Position numbers and translations under genes: made by a program | Notes under the pieces: generated by a model | Told to the model about the DNA's origin: nothing | Database searches by the model: none | What the model saw: the letters and a program-made list of their open reading frames with translations, nothing else | Source: Megasphaera sp. UBA1696 | GTDB taxonomy: Bacteria; Bacillota; Negativicutes; Veillonellales; Megasphaeraceae | Reading direction: 5' to 3' | Length of the DNA: 43,133 nucleotides | NCBI GenBank assembly: GCA_002319965.1 | Contig: DCJQ01000016.1 | Coordinates: 1-43,133, forward strand | Part shown: one piece after another, positions 9,688-18,050 of the stretch | Layout of the letters: every line of letters starts with the position of its first letter | Position numbering within the stretch: position 1 is the stretch's first letter

Positions 9688-9725
9688 CAAAAAAGCAAGG
9701 CTCTTAGAGACATTGAACCTTGCTT
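9688..9725 (-). promoter_or_regulatory. Terminator-like hairpin in the rpoB leader (candidate attenuator)
   Basis: On the minus strand AAGCAAGG pairs with CCTTGCTT across a 17-base loop (the loop itself can fold CTC/GAG), and six T residues follow. It looks like an intrinsic terminator, yet it lies downstream of a promoter at 9824-9796 and upstream of rpoB, so RNA polymerase must pass it to reach rpoBC. It could also end tyrS transcripts. Upstream leader pieces such as CTCAT/ATGAG and a repeated GTTCAAT might form an alternative fold. No known leader family was recognised with confidence. Confidence 0.6.
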
Positions 9726-9795
9726 AATTTTTTGCTCACCGGAAGCGTTTCCTCCATGTATCTCATAACATCAATTGAACATTCTGCAATGAGTT

Positions 9796-9824
9796 ATTAT
9801 AGCATATAGAAATTCTTCCGTCAA
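9796..9824 (-). promoter_or_regulatory. Promoter of rpoB-rpoC
   Basis: TTGACG (9824-9819), 17-base spacer, TATAAT (9801-9796) on the minus strand, with TG one base upstream of the -10. It lies in the tyrS-rpoB gap and predicts a leader of about 180 bases before the rpoB ATG. Confidence 0.82.
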
Positions 9825-9855
9825 TATTAAATTTTAACAAATTCAAGGAAAGGGG

Positions 9856-11112
9856 TTACTGCTGAACGCGGGCCAAGGTGTACTTCTTCTTGCCCTTGCG
9901 GACGATGACGAATTTCCCGTTCGAATTCTTATGGGGTTTTACGATTTCATCGAGGCCGGTAACTTTGACGCCGTTAATGGTGACGGCCCCGTTGGTAATA
10001 TCTTCACGGGCCTGGCGCTTCGACTTATAGATGTTGGCATCGATGAGCCAGTTGACGACGTCTTTATCTTCATTCGAAACGTCGACGGTCGGCATCTTGC
10101 CAAAGGCCTGTTCCAGTTCATGTTCCGACAGATCGGCAATGCTGCCGTGGTAAAGGGCTTCCGTGATATTCTGGGCTTCCTTCAACGCTTCCGGACTGTG
10201 GACGAAGGTCGTAACTTCTTCCGCCAGACGGCGCTGAGCCAAGCGTTTTTCCGGTTCCTTTTCAACGGCTTCGGCCAAGGCGTCGATTTCTTCCTTGCTG
10301 AGGAAGGTAAAGTACTTCAAGTATTTTACGACGTCGGCATCGTCCTGATTGAGCCAGAACTGATAGAATTCGAAAGGCGACGTCTTTTCCGGATCGAGCC
10401 AGACAGCACCGCCGGCAGTCTTGCCGAATTTCGTACCGTCCGATTTCAGCATGAGGGGAATGGTAAGGCCGAAGGCCTTGGCTTCGCTGCCGTGCATTTT
10501 GCGGATCGTATCGATGCCGGCCGTAATATTCCCCCACTGATCAGCGCCGCCGATTTGGAGCTGAACGTCATTGTTTGAAAAGAGGTGCTCAAAGTCGATG
10601 GACTGGAGAATCTGATAGGAGAATTCCGTAAAAGAAATACCCGCTTCCAGACGGCTGGCGACGACTTCCTTGCTGAGCATGATGTTGACGCTGAACAATT
10701 TGCCGTAGTCGCGAAGGAATTCGAGGAGACCGATCTTGCTGAGCCAGTCGTAGTTATTCACAAAGGTGATATTCTCTGAATCACCGAAGAGGTGGCTGAA
10801 CTGGGCTTTTAACTTTTCTGCGTTGGCCTTGATCGTATCAATGGTCTGCAGCTGCCGTTCCGTCTTACGACCGCTGGGGTCACCGATGGTACCCGTACCG
10901 CCGCCGATGAGGACGAAAGGATGATGACCGGCATTGGCAAAGCGCTTGAGCATCATAAAGGGAATCAAATGGCCGATATGCATGCTGTCACCCGTCGGAT
11001 CGACGCCGCAGTAAAGAGAGATGCTTTTTTCTTCCGTCAGCTTGCGCAACCCTTCTTCATCTGTCATCTGATTGACGGCGCCGCGCCAAGACAATTCATC
11101 AATGATATTCAT
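9856..11112 (-). CDS. tyrS: Tyrosyl-tRNA synthetase
   Basis: Class I aminoacyl-tRNA synthetase that charges tRNA-Tyr. The start at 11112 (MNIIDELSWRG) has an AAAGGAG site and gives 418 residues, the usual size; an in-frame ATG further upstream would add 13 residues and lacks a site. HIGH is at residues 45-48, the KMSKS-equivalent loop is KFGKT at 228-232 as in Bacillus-type TyrRS, and an S4-like RNA-binding domain closes the protein (residues about 350-418). Its own promoter is 43 bases upstream; the short leader has no room for a T-box and none of its conserved sequence is seen. Confidence 0.97.
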   Translation of the reverse strand: MNIIDELSWRGAVNQMTDEEGLRKLTEEKSISLYCGVDPTGDSMHIGHLIPFMMLKRFANAGHHPFVLIGGGTGTIGDPSGRKTERQLQTIDTIKANAEKLKAQFSHLFGDSENITFVNNYDWLSKIGLLEFLRDYGKLFSVNIMLSKEVVASRLEAGISFTEFSYQILQSIDFEHLFSNNDVQLQIGGADQWGNITAGIDTIRKMHGSEAKAFGLTIPLMLKSDGTKFGKTAGGAVWLDPEKTSPFEFYQFWLNQDDADVVKYLKYFTFLSKEEIDALAEAVEKEPEKRLAQRRLAEEVTTFVHSPEALKEAQNITEALYHGSIADLSEHELEQAFGKMPTVDVSNEDKDVVNWLIDANIYKSKRQAREDITNGAVTINGVKVTGLDEIVKPHKNSNGKFVIVRKGKKKYTLARVQQ

Positions 11113-11154
11113 CGAATTCGCTCCTTTATTATAGAAAATGATAAGATACATTTC

Positions 11155-11183
11155 ATTATAGCTATGGCCGTCCGTTCCGTCAA
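11155..11183 (-). promoter_or_regulatory. Promoter of tyrS
   Basis: TTGACG (11183-11178), 17-base spacer, TATAAT (11160-11155) on the minus strand, between the fbp stop and the tyrS start. The leader would be about 35 bases. Confidence 0.82.
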
Positions 11184-11206
11184 TGAAGATTCCTTTAAAT
11201 ATTTTC

Positions 11207-13117
11207 CTATTGGGCCGTTTTTTCTAAAATGACACCTTGGCGGTAAGCCTGTAAGAGGGCCTTTAAGTCATCGATCATTTGAAGCAGCTTTTTCCCATTG
11301 TCCGTGTCACCGATCATGACTCGCTTCGGTTCCAATTCGACCTGCGTCGATTCTGAGTCGATGTCGACGTTGTTCATTAAAGCCTGGTAGACGTCTTCAA
11401 AGGGGTAATGGGATTTTATGCGGATGCCGTGGGAATTAAAAATCAGCGTATAGCCGGCGATTCCCGTCGAACCCTGATAGGCTTTGCAGAAACCGCCGTC
11501 GATGCAGATTTCCTTGCCTTCAGCCCGGACAGGACTTTCGCCCTTCTTTACCTTGACCGGCGTGTGGCCGTTGATGATATGCCCCTGAGGCGAATCGATG
11601 CCGAATTCATGAAGGATCTTGATGCATTCATCCTTATCACGGTTCAAGTGATAATACGCATTTTGCGGTTCTTTCCATGTCGATTCATCGATGATATAGC
11701 TTCGTTCAAGGGTCTTTACGATGCGTCCCGATACGGGCGAGTCGGCGCCGCACCACAGATACCACATGAAGTCCAGGCTGTCCATATCACGCTGGTCATA
11801 GGCCTTGCGAATCATATGCTCGATCTTATCCATAAAGGCCCGGCCTTTATACGGCTTGCCTTCGAGATAGACCTCTTTAAAACTGCCGTCCGGATTGAGG
11901 GGCAGGCCGCCGTGGAACAAGAGATTGTTGTTCATGCAGCGATACAGAGAGCCGTGGCTGTAGAGGAAGCGGATATGGCGCTGAAGGCGTTCACTTTCCA
12001 GAAATTCCAGTTGGATATCATTCATCAATTGGTGTTCTTCCGGCGACAAGGTATAAGGATCCACGGGGTTGACCGTCGGAAAATCCTTGGTCTTCAGTTC
12101 GTAAGTCTTGCCGTCTAAATCGACGGTGCCTTTTTCCCAATCGAATTTATGGAACATGAGCCGATCGTCCATATTGTAGTCGGGATGGCGATAGATCGTT
12201 TGCCCTTCCAGTTTGGCCACGATGACATTGATGGCTTTGACCATCGGTTCGATGCCATCATTTTCCTTATATGTCTTCATAGCAAAGAGGGCAAAAGGCC
12301 GCAGGCTGATACCGTAGCCATTTTCCAATATTTCCATATTATGGTAACGAATATTATTGCGCAGGACGTTGGCAATGCAGGCCAAATTGCCGGCAGCGGC
12401 GCCCATCCAAAGGACATCGTGATTGCCCCACTGGATATCCAGTGAATGGTGTTCCATCAAGGTGTCGACGATTTTATCAGCATGGGCCCCGCGGTCATAG
12501 ATATCACCGATGATGTGCAGGTGGTCTACTGCCAGCCGCTTGATGAGGGCCGCTAAGGCATAGATGAATTGGCGGGTGCTGCCGGTCTCCAAAATCGTAT
12601 CGAGGATCTTTCGATGGTAGACCAACTGATTCTGATCTTCGTCGGGCTGGGCATGGATTAATTCGTCGATGATGAATCGGAACGCTTCCGGCGTCGCCTT
12701 ACGCACCTTAGACCGGGTATATTTAGAAGACAGGAGCTTGGCCAGGTCGATCATCCGTTCCAGCGTCGTCCGGGCCCACTCACTCGTAACCTGTCCTTCA
12801 CGATAGAGCATATTCAGCTTTTCTTTCGGATAATAAATGAGGGTCAAAAGACTGTCCTGTTCCGTTTTATTCATCTTATCCGAAAAAATCATTTCTACCT
12901 TTTCGCGGATGACGCCGGAGCAGTTATTTAAGATATGATAGAAAGCGCCGTATTCACCGTGAAGGTCACTCATAAAGTGTTCCGTTCCCTTCGGCAAATT
13001 GACGATAGCTTGTAAATTAATGATTTCTGTAAAGGTTGCTGCCTGGGTCGGATAGTCTTTGGCCAAGAGTTCTAAATACCGCAGATATTCAGCAGAATAG
13101 GTATCGTATATCCCCAT
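11207..13117 (-). CDS. fbp: Fructose-1,6-bisphosphatase, class III
   Basis: Gluconeogenic phosphatase that converts fructose 1,6-bisphosphate to fructose 6-phosphate. At 636 residues it matches the large Firmicutes class III enzyme, not the 330-residue class I type. Metallophosphatase motifs are clear: SDLHGE at 50-55, GDIYDRG at 204-210 and GNHD at 231-234, which bind the two metal ions; a histidine motif (INGHTPVK) lies near residue 530. It is divergent from gdhA; a weak TAGTCA-17-TACAAT pair upstream may be its promoter. In a lactate fermenter it would feed lactate-derived carbon into sugars and cell wall. Confidence 0.95.
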   Translation of the reverse strand: MGIYDTYSAEYLRYLELLAKDYPTQAATFTEIINLQAIVNLPKGTEHFMSDLHGEYGAFYHILNNCSGVIREKVEMIFSDKMNKTEQDSLLTLIYYPKEKLNMLYREGQVTSEWARTTLERMIDLAKLLSSKYTRSKVRKATPEAFRFIIDELIHAQPDEDQNQLVYHRKILDTILETGSTRQFIYALAALIKRLAVDHLHIIGDIYDRGAHADKIVDTLMEHHSLDIQWGNHDVLWMGAAAGNLACIANVLRNNIRYHNMEILENGYGISLRPFALFAMKTYKENDGIEPMVKAINVIVAKLEGQTIYRHPDYNMDDRLMFHKFDWEKGTVDLDGKTYELKTKDFPTVNPVDPYTLSPEEHQLMNDIQLEFLESERLQRHIRFLYSHGSLYRCMNNNLLFHGGLPLNPDGSFKEVYLEGKPYKGRAFMDKIEHMIRKAYDQRDMDSLDFMWYLWCGADSPVSGRIVKTLERSYIIDESTWKEPQNAYYHLNRDKDECIKILHEFGIDSPQGHIINGHTPVKVKKGESPVRAEGKEICIDGGFCKAYQGSTGIAGYTLIFNSHGIRIKSHYPFEDVYQALMNNVDIDSESTQVELEPKRVMIGDTDNGKKLLQMIDDLKALLQAYRQGVILEKTAQ

Positions 13118-13377
13118 TTAAGTACCCCTCTTTTCATATAGTGTATGTTGTATAACGTATTTACCTCTTATTGTATACCATCGACACCAAAGTGACTAGA
13201 TTTTTCTGCCTTTTTCATCGATTTCAAAATGAGTATGAGCTCCCCTTATTTATGTATCAAAATCATCTTACAATTAATTTTAATGCATAGATGTACTTTA
13301 ACCTGTTGAAACGTCCCTTCATCCCCTTAAAAGCCCTTGATTTTTCACGCTTTTTTTCGCATAGCGATAAAACAATG
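13118..13377. other. Intergenic region between divergent fbp and gdhA
   Basis: About 260 AT-rich bases up to the gdhA operator. They hold a possible weak fbp promoter on the minus strand (TAGTCA-17-TACAAT, around 13160-13190). No convincing small gene or RNA was seen. Confidence 0.4.
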
Positions 13378-13408
13378 CCGCAATGGAAAAATATTTTCCG
13401 CATTGTGG
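13378..13408. promoter_or_regulatory. Inverted repeat just upstream of the gdhA promoter
   Basis: CCGCAATG and CATTGTGG (one G-T step) flank the nearly self-complementary GGAAAAATATTTTCC. The element ends two bases before the gdhA -35 box, a typical place for an activator or repressor site. The regulator is unknown. Confidence 0.45.
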
Positions 13409-13410
13409 TG

Positions 13411-13439
13411 TTTTCAAGACGGGAAAAACATGCTATTAT
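13411..13439 (+). promoter_or_regulatory. Promoter of gdhA
   Basis: TTTTCA, 17-base spacer, TATTAT, with TGC directly before the -10 box (extended -10). The leader would be about 48 bases and ends in a GAGGTGA ribosome-binding site. Confidence 0.68.
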
Positions 13440-13493
13440 GTAATCGTAGAAATCAGTTTTAGGTATAACTATTTTAAATGAGGTGACTACATT

Positions 13494-14843
13494 ATGAACA
13501 AGTATTTGCAATCTGTTATTGAAAACGTCCGTGTCAAACATGCCAACGAGCCAGAATTCGTCCAGACCATTGAAGAAGTTTTGAGCTCCCTCGATGTCGT
13601 CGTCGAAAAACATCCGGAATATGAAAAGTACGATTTGATCAGCCGCTTGGTCGAACCGGAACGTCAGTTCACATTCCGCGTCGTCTGGGAAGACGATAAC
13701 GGCAACTACCACACCAACACCGGCTACCGCGTCCAGTTCAACGGCGCAATCGGGCCCTACAAAGGTGGTCTCCGCTTCCAGAAAAACGTTTACTCCGGCA
13801 TCATCAAATTCTTGGGCTTTGAACAGATCTTCAAAAACGCTTTGACCGGCCTTCCTATCGGCGGCGGTAAAGGCGGTTCCGACTTCGACCCGACGGGCAA
13901 GTCCGACGCTGAAATCATGCGTTTCTGCCAGAGCTACATGCAGGCATTATATCGTTACATTGGTCCCGATATCGACGTACCGGCTGGCGACATGGGCGTT
14001 GGCGGCCGCGAAATCGGCTTCCTCTTCGGTGAATATCGCCGCCTGAAAGGCACCTTCGAAAACGGCGTTCTCACCGGTAAAGGCTTCAGCTACGGTGGTT
14101 CCCGCATCCGTCCGGAAGCAACGGGCTACGGCGCTGTTTACTACCTCGAAAACGTTCTCCGCGATGACGGCCAGAATATCAAAGGCAAAACGATCGCCGC
14201 TGCCGGCTTCGGCAACGTTACCTGGGGCATCTGCAAAAAAGCAGCTGAACTCGGTGCTAAAGTCGTTACCCTCTCCGGTCCCGATGGCTATATCTATGAT
14301 CCCGATGGCGTCGTTACCGAAGAAAAGATCAACTACCTCCTCGAAATGCGCAACAGCGGCCGCAACCGCGTACAGGACTATTCCGACAAATTCGGCGTAG
14401 AATTCTTCCCCGGCGAAAAACCGTGGGGCCGCAAAGCCGACATCGTTATGCCGTCCGCTATGCAGAACGACGTTCACATGGAACAGGCAAAACAGATTGC
14501 TGCTAACAAAGTTCGTTACTACATCGAAGTCGCCAACATGCCGACGACCAACGATGCCCTCCAGTTCTTGATGGAACAGAAAGACATGATCGTCGCTCCG
14601 TCGAAAGCCGTTAACGCCGGCGGCGTTGCTACCTCCGCTCTGGAAATGAGCCAGAACAGCGAACGCCTCGTCTGGACGGAAGAAGAAGTTGACGCTCGTC
14701 TCCACGAAATCATGAACACGATTTACAAAAACTGCAAAGATGCAGCTGAACGCAACGGTCTTGGCTACAACCTCGTAGCCGGCGCTAACATCGCTGGTTT
14801 CGAACGTGTTGCTGATGCAATGCTGGCTCAAGGCGTCTTCTAA
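13494..14843 (+). CDS. gdhA: Glutamate dehydrogenase (NADP-type)
   Basis: Interconverts 2-oxoglutarate plus ammonia and glutamate. The 449-residue length and sequence fit the hexameric class used for ammonia assimilation. Seen motifs: YRVQFNGAIGPYKGGLRF (substrate and catalytic lysine region), LPIGGGKGGSDFDP with the active lysine, DIDVPAGDMGVGGREIG, and the Rossmann AAAGFGNVTWG fingerprint for the nucleotide. It is a single-gene unit with its own promoter and a strong terminator. The codon use (many GGC, CTC, GTT) suggests high expression. NADP rather than NAD preference is inferred from the class, not shown directly. Confidence 0.96.
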   Translation: MNKYLQSVIENVRVKHANEPEFVQTIEEVLSSLDVVVEKHPEYEKYDLISRLVEPERQFTFRVVWEDDNGNYHTNTGYRVQFNGAIGPYKGGLRFQKNVYSGIIKFLGFEQIFKNALTGLPIGGGKGGSDFDPTGKSDAEIMRFCQSYMQALYRYIGPDIDVPAGDMGVGGREIGFLFGEYRRLKGTFENGVLTGKGFSYGGSRIRPEATGYGAVYYLENVLRDDGQNIKGKTIAAAGFGNVTWGICKKAAELGAKVVTLSGPDGYIYDPDGVVTEEKINYLLEMRNSGRNRVQDYSDKFGVEFFPGEKPWGRKADIVMPSAMQNDVHMEQAKQIAANKVRYYIEVANMPTTNDALQFLMEQKDMIVAPSKAVNAGGVATSALEMSQNSERLVWTEEEVDARLHEIMNTIYKNCKDAAERNGLGYNLVAGANIAGFERVADAMLAQGVF

Positions 14844-14872
14844 GATACCTAAAACTGAATAGAGAGCCTGAA

Positions 14873-14907
14873 AAAGGACCTGTCACTTAGGTGGCAGGTC
14901 CTTTCTT
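14873..14907. terminator. Bidirectional terminator between gdhA and the M20 hydrolase gene
   Basis: AAAGGACCTGTCAC pairs with GTGGCAGGTCCTTT (one G-T pair, loop TTAG). T-rich tails on both strands would stop gdhA from the left and the minus-strand amidase operon from the right. Confidence 0.9.
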
Positions 14908-14944
14908 GTATGCTCGATCAGATAATAAAAATATAACGCACGGC

Positions 14945-16120
14945 TTATACGCGGACAGCAACGTGGTCTTTGAATTCATCCATCATGGCCCGGCAGCGTT
15001 TTTCATCCCCGGCCAAGAGAATTGCCAGTCGCCCCATGATTTCAGCACCGCGAAGGATGACCGGTTCAATGGACGGATCTTTAACGGCATTGGCGATTTC
15101 GACGGAGTGTTCCGGCATGGGCACATCGCCCAAGGCTAAATGAAGGTGGAGGGCCGGGCACTGGTGGCTGACGTTGCCCACATCGGAGCTGCCGCAGTCC
15201 TTCGGCGCTTCATAGGCGATTCCCATGTCGGTCAAGACCTGTTCCGCCGCCTTCGTCGCCGTATCATTCCAGACCATATTGTCAAACTTACAGCCCATCT
15301 GTTTGACGTCATACGTCGTTTCTGTCGCTATGGCCGCTCCTTCAAAGCATTTCATGACCTTGGCAACGACCGTATCGAGGTAAGCTCGTTCACTGTGGCG
15401 GATGCAGCATTCCACTTCGGCATAATCGGGGACGACATTCGAAGCTCGCCCGCCGTCGACGATGTACGAGCCGATCCGTGTTTCCGGTCGGACGTGCTGA
15501 CGCAGCATGTCGATCCCGTGGAGGGCCAGCATGGCACCATTTAAGGCATTGCGCCCATTCCACGGTTCCCCGGCGGCGTGTGCCGTTTGTCCGTGAAAGG
15601 CAATGCGATAGTCATCGAGGGCCAAAAAGTGAGAATTGGCATTAGTCTTGGTCGGCGATATATGAACCATGACCGCCAAGTCATAGTCATGAAAAACACC
15701 TTGCTCGCACATGATGACCTTGCCGCCGCGCAGTTCTTCATCGGGCGTACCGATGAGGTCGACATCAACGGGAAGACCTTTCAGATCCTGTAAGGCCGCC
15801 GCCGCCAAAAAGCTCATGGCCCCATTGGCCGAATGGCCGCAGCCGTGACCGACGCCGGGCAAGGCATCGTATTCCGCAAGGAGGGCGATTTTAAGGACGG
15901 CCTTTGCAGACCGGGACACGACGGCCCGAAAAGCCGTCTTCTGGCCCGTAAAGTTTTCTTCTACGGCCATGCCCAAACTCCGGCAGGCATCGATATAATG
16001 CTGACAGGCATGAAACTCTTCACCGGACAGCTCCGGATCATTGGCAATGGCATAATTCAATTGGAAGGCCTGTTCCTTATGGACATCCATGGCCGATTTC
16101 AAATCAGAAACATATTTCAT
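14945..16120 (-). CDS. M20-family amidohydrolase (AbgB / PM20D2-like)
   Basis: Metal-dependent amide hydrolase of 391 residues. Markers are AEYDALPGVGHGCGHSANGAM (residues about 87-107, metal-binding histidine region), GTPDEELRGGK with the catalytic glutamates, and the dimerisation-domain FHGQTAHAAGEPWNGRNAL. These suit the subgroup that includes p-aminobenzoyl-glutamate hydrolase subunit B and PM20D2-type dipeptidases rather than a succinyl-diaminopimelate enzyme. It is the last gene of a three-gene operon, 18 bases after the AEC permease gene. The natural substrate (an N-acyl or peptide-like compound) cannot be told from sequence. Confidence 0.85.
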   Translation of the reverse strand: MKYVSDLKSAMDVHKEQAFQLNYAIANDPELSGEEFHACQHYIDACRSLGMAVEENFTGQKTAFRAVVSRSAKAVLKIALLAEYDALPGVGHGCGHSANGAMSFLAAAALQDLKGLPVDVDLIGTPDEELRGGKVIMCEQGVFHDYDLAVMVHISPTKTNANSHFLALDDYRIAFHGQTAHAAGEPWNGRNALNGAMLALHGIDMLRQHVRPETRIGSYIVDGGRASNVVPDYAEVECCIRHSERAYLDTVVAKVMKCFEGAAIATETTYDVKQMGCKFDNMVWNDTATKAAEQVLTDMGIAYEAPKDCGSSDVGNVSHQCPALHLHLALGDVPMPEHSVEIANAVKDPSIEPVILRGAEIMGRLAILLAGDEKRCRAMMDEFKDHVAVRV

Positions 16121-16138
16121 AATAACGAGAAACTCCTT

Positions 16139-17086
16139 TTATCCGACGATAAACATATATAAGGGGATGACGACAATCCCCATGACAACGGTGATAAACG
16201 TGACCTGCGTCGAATAACGCACATCGGCTCCGATGGACTTGGCAACGACCGTCATCTGGGTCATGGCCGGCATGCTGGCCTGCATGGTAAAGACCTGGGC
16301 CGACATGGGCGTTACGGGAATGAAGGGCAAGAGAGCCAGCACACAGGCCGGACAGACAAGAAAGCGACCGATTAAAGCACCGACGACGTCGCGGTCCCAA
16401 TGGATATCAGAAAGGGAAATGCCGGCCATTTCAATGCCGATGACCAGCAGTGACATGGGCGTTGCCATATTGCCGACATATTGGAAAGACGTGAGCAGGA
16501 AGTCCGGCAGTTTAATATTCGCCAGAACAAAAACCAAGCCGATCAGAAAGCCCATAAGAGGCGGAGAAAAAACCTTTTTGATCGTCTGAGCGGAAAACAG
16601 GGGCATATTCCCCTTCCCGCCCTGGCTGTCATTGACGATATGGTAAATGCCGAGGGTCCAAAACATGGTCGTATTGGCCATATAATAGAGCATGACCGAA
16701 GGCACACTCTGCGTACCAAAGAGGGCCAAATTGACCGGCAGGCCGATAAAAATCGTATTGGCAATGAAGAAACAAGTGACGAATACGCCCTGCCGTTCCC
16801 GGCGAATATGCAGGACCTTAGCGGCGATGCGGCCGACGATATAGGCCAAGAATATCGAGGCAAATGGCAGGATGAGATCCGGTGCAATGCGAATCAAAGA
16901 ATCGTGGGTAAAATCCTTTTCCATTTGGCAGAGCATATACAGGGGCAGGCTGACTTTCATGACCAACTTTGAAAAAACAGCGCTCATATCCGAACCGAAC
17001 CAACCTTTTTTCGTCAACGCGACGCCGATAGCAATGATAAATAAAACCTCAAAAATCCCTTCTAATCCATGGAGCACGCCTTCCAA
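16139..17086 (-). CDS. AEC-family transporter
   Basis: A 315-residue integral membrane protein with about ten hydrophobic segments arranged in two halves, as in the auxin efflux carrier (AEC) family. Family-like features are KLVMKVSLPLYMLCQM in the N-terminal half, FIANTIFIGLPVNLALFG in the middle and MPAMTQMTVVAKSIGAD near the C-terminus. Relatives carry malate, malonate or other organic anions. Its position between an amidase and an M20 hydrolase suggests it moves the substrate or product of these enzymes. It is separated from the nitrilase gene by 15 bases. Confidence 0.85.
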   Translation of the reverse strand: MEGVLHGLEGIFEVLFIIAIGVALTKKGWFGSDMSAVFSKLVMKVSLPLYMLCQMEKDFTHDSLIRIAPDLILPFASIFLAYIVGRIAAKVLHIRRERQGVFVTCFFIANTIFIGLPVNLALFGTQSVPSVMLYYMANTTMFWTLGIYHIVNDSQGGKGNMPLFSAQTIKKVFSPPLMGFLIGLVFVLANIKLPDFLLTSFQYVGNMATPMSLLVIGIEMAGISLSDIHWDRDVVGALIGRFLVCPACVLALLPFIPVTPMSAQVFTMQASMPAMTQMTVVAKSIGADVRYSTQVTFITVVMGIVVIPLYMFIVG

Positions 17087-17101
17087 AAAATCGCTTCCCT
17101 T

Positions 17102-17884
17102 CTAAAGATGGTATAATTCCGGCCGCCGATCGCGGAAGACATTGATACGACTGCGAATATCATCGACGACAGATAAATCGATTTCTGCCGTAAGAACGGC
17201 ATCATCACTGCCGCCTTCAATCAAAACCTTCCCCTGGGGATCGACCAGCAGTGAATGACCACCGAATTTAAGGCGGCCGCAGAAGCCGCAGCTGTTTACA
17301 GCGGCAACGAAAAACTGATTTTCAATGGCACGGGCCCGATTGAGGAGCTGCCAGTGTTCCAGCCGCGCTTCCGGCCAGGCGGCCGGCACGAAAAGAACCT
17401 TAGCTCCTGCTAAAGCTGCCATGCGGACCCATTCACCAAAGCGTACGTCGTAACAGATGATGGAGGCCATGGTCACGCCGTCGAGGGAAAAAACGTTGAG
17501 TTCCTTACCGGGTGTAAAGACCTTATCCTCTTTATCGGGCGTAAACAGATGGCACTTGTCATAAGAAGAAACAAGGCTGCCGTCTCGGCGGACAACGTAC
17601 GTCGTATTATACAGTTTCCCTTCATGACGACGGGCAATAGAGCCCCCTACAATATGTATATTACAAGATTTTGCCAGGTCCTGTAAAAAAGCCTGTGCCA
17701 ACATCCCTTCTTCATCAGCTTTTTCTCGGACATCGGACGGATAAAAAGACGTATCCCATAATTCCGATAAGACGGCGATATCGGCACCGCCTGCAGCTGC
17801 GGCCTGCACATGGCGGCGTGCTTGTTCAAAGTTCGCTTCCCGATTGCCGGGAACGATGGAAAATTGAATCAGTGAAATTCGCAT
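17102..17884 (-). CDS. Nitrilase-superfamily carbon-nitrogen hydrolase (omega-amidase-like)
   Basis: Cytosolic thiol amidase of 260 residues. I start it at 17884 (MRISLIQFSIVPGN), where a GGAG site is well placed; the longer open frame adds 34 unlikely residues. The Glu-Lys-Cys triad is visible: E41 in VLSELWDTS, K110 in SSYDKCHLF and C144 in SIICYDVRF. The overall pattern resembles the omega-amidase / YafV-Nit2 branch, whose members hydrolyse alpha-ketoglutaramate or similar monoamides. First gene of the operon nitrilase-AEC-M20, with a promoter in the divergent region shared with the uracil-DNA glycosylase gene. The exact substrate is open. Confidence 0.85.
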   Translation of the reverse strand: MRISLIQFSIVPGNREANFEQARRHVQAAAAGGADIAVLSELWDTSFYPSDVREKADEEGMLAQAFLQDLAKSCNIHIVGGSIARRHEGKLYNTTYVVRRDGSLVSSYDKCHLFTPDKEDKVFTPGKELNVFSLDGVTMASIICYDVRFGEWVRMAALAGAKVLFVPAAWPEARLEHWQLLNRARAIENQFFVAAVNSCGFCGRLKFGGHSLLVDPQGKVLIEGGSDDAVLTAEIDLSVVDDIRSRINVFRDRRPELYHL

Positions 17885-17957
17885 AATTTCAGCTCCTTTC
17901 AAAACGTATAAACAGCATTGGCATCCAACCATACTAGCATAATATAAAGATAAATAT

Positions 17958-17986
17958 ATTATAGAGGATGATTCGAAAAATAACAA
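17958..17986 (-). promoter_or_regulatory. Promoter of the nitrilase-AEC-M20 operon
   Basis: TTGTTA (17986-17981), 17-base spacer, TATAAT (17963-17958) on the minus strand; leader of about 70 bases. Its -35 box is only four bases from the -35 box of the divergent udg promoter. Confidence 0.75.
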
Positions 17987-17990
17987 TTGC

Positions 17991-18019
17991 TTGCAAATCC
18001 CCGCTGCCCTTGCTATAGT
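17991..18019 (+). promoter_or_regulatory. Promoter of the uracil-DNA glycosylase gene
   Basis: TTGCAA, 17-base spacer, TATAGT, preceded by TGC (extended -10). The two divergent promoters are arranged back to back, so they may compete or share a regulator. Confidence 0.7.
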
Positions 18020-18050
18020 TAAATTACTTTATACGCAAAGAAGGGGTATC

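Noticed and set aside
11113..11206. T-box leader for tyrS
   Set aside because: The promoter sits at 11155-11183, leaving about 35 bases of leader, and no T-box or specifier stem is present.
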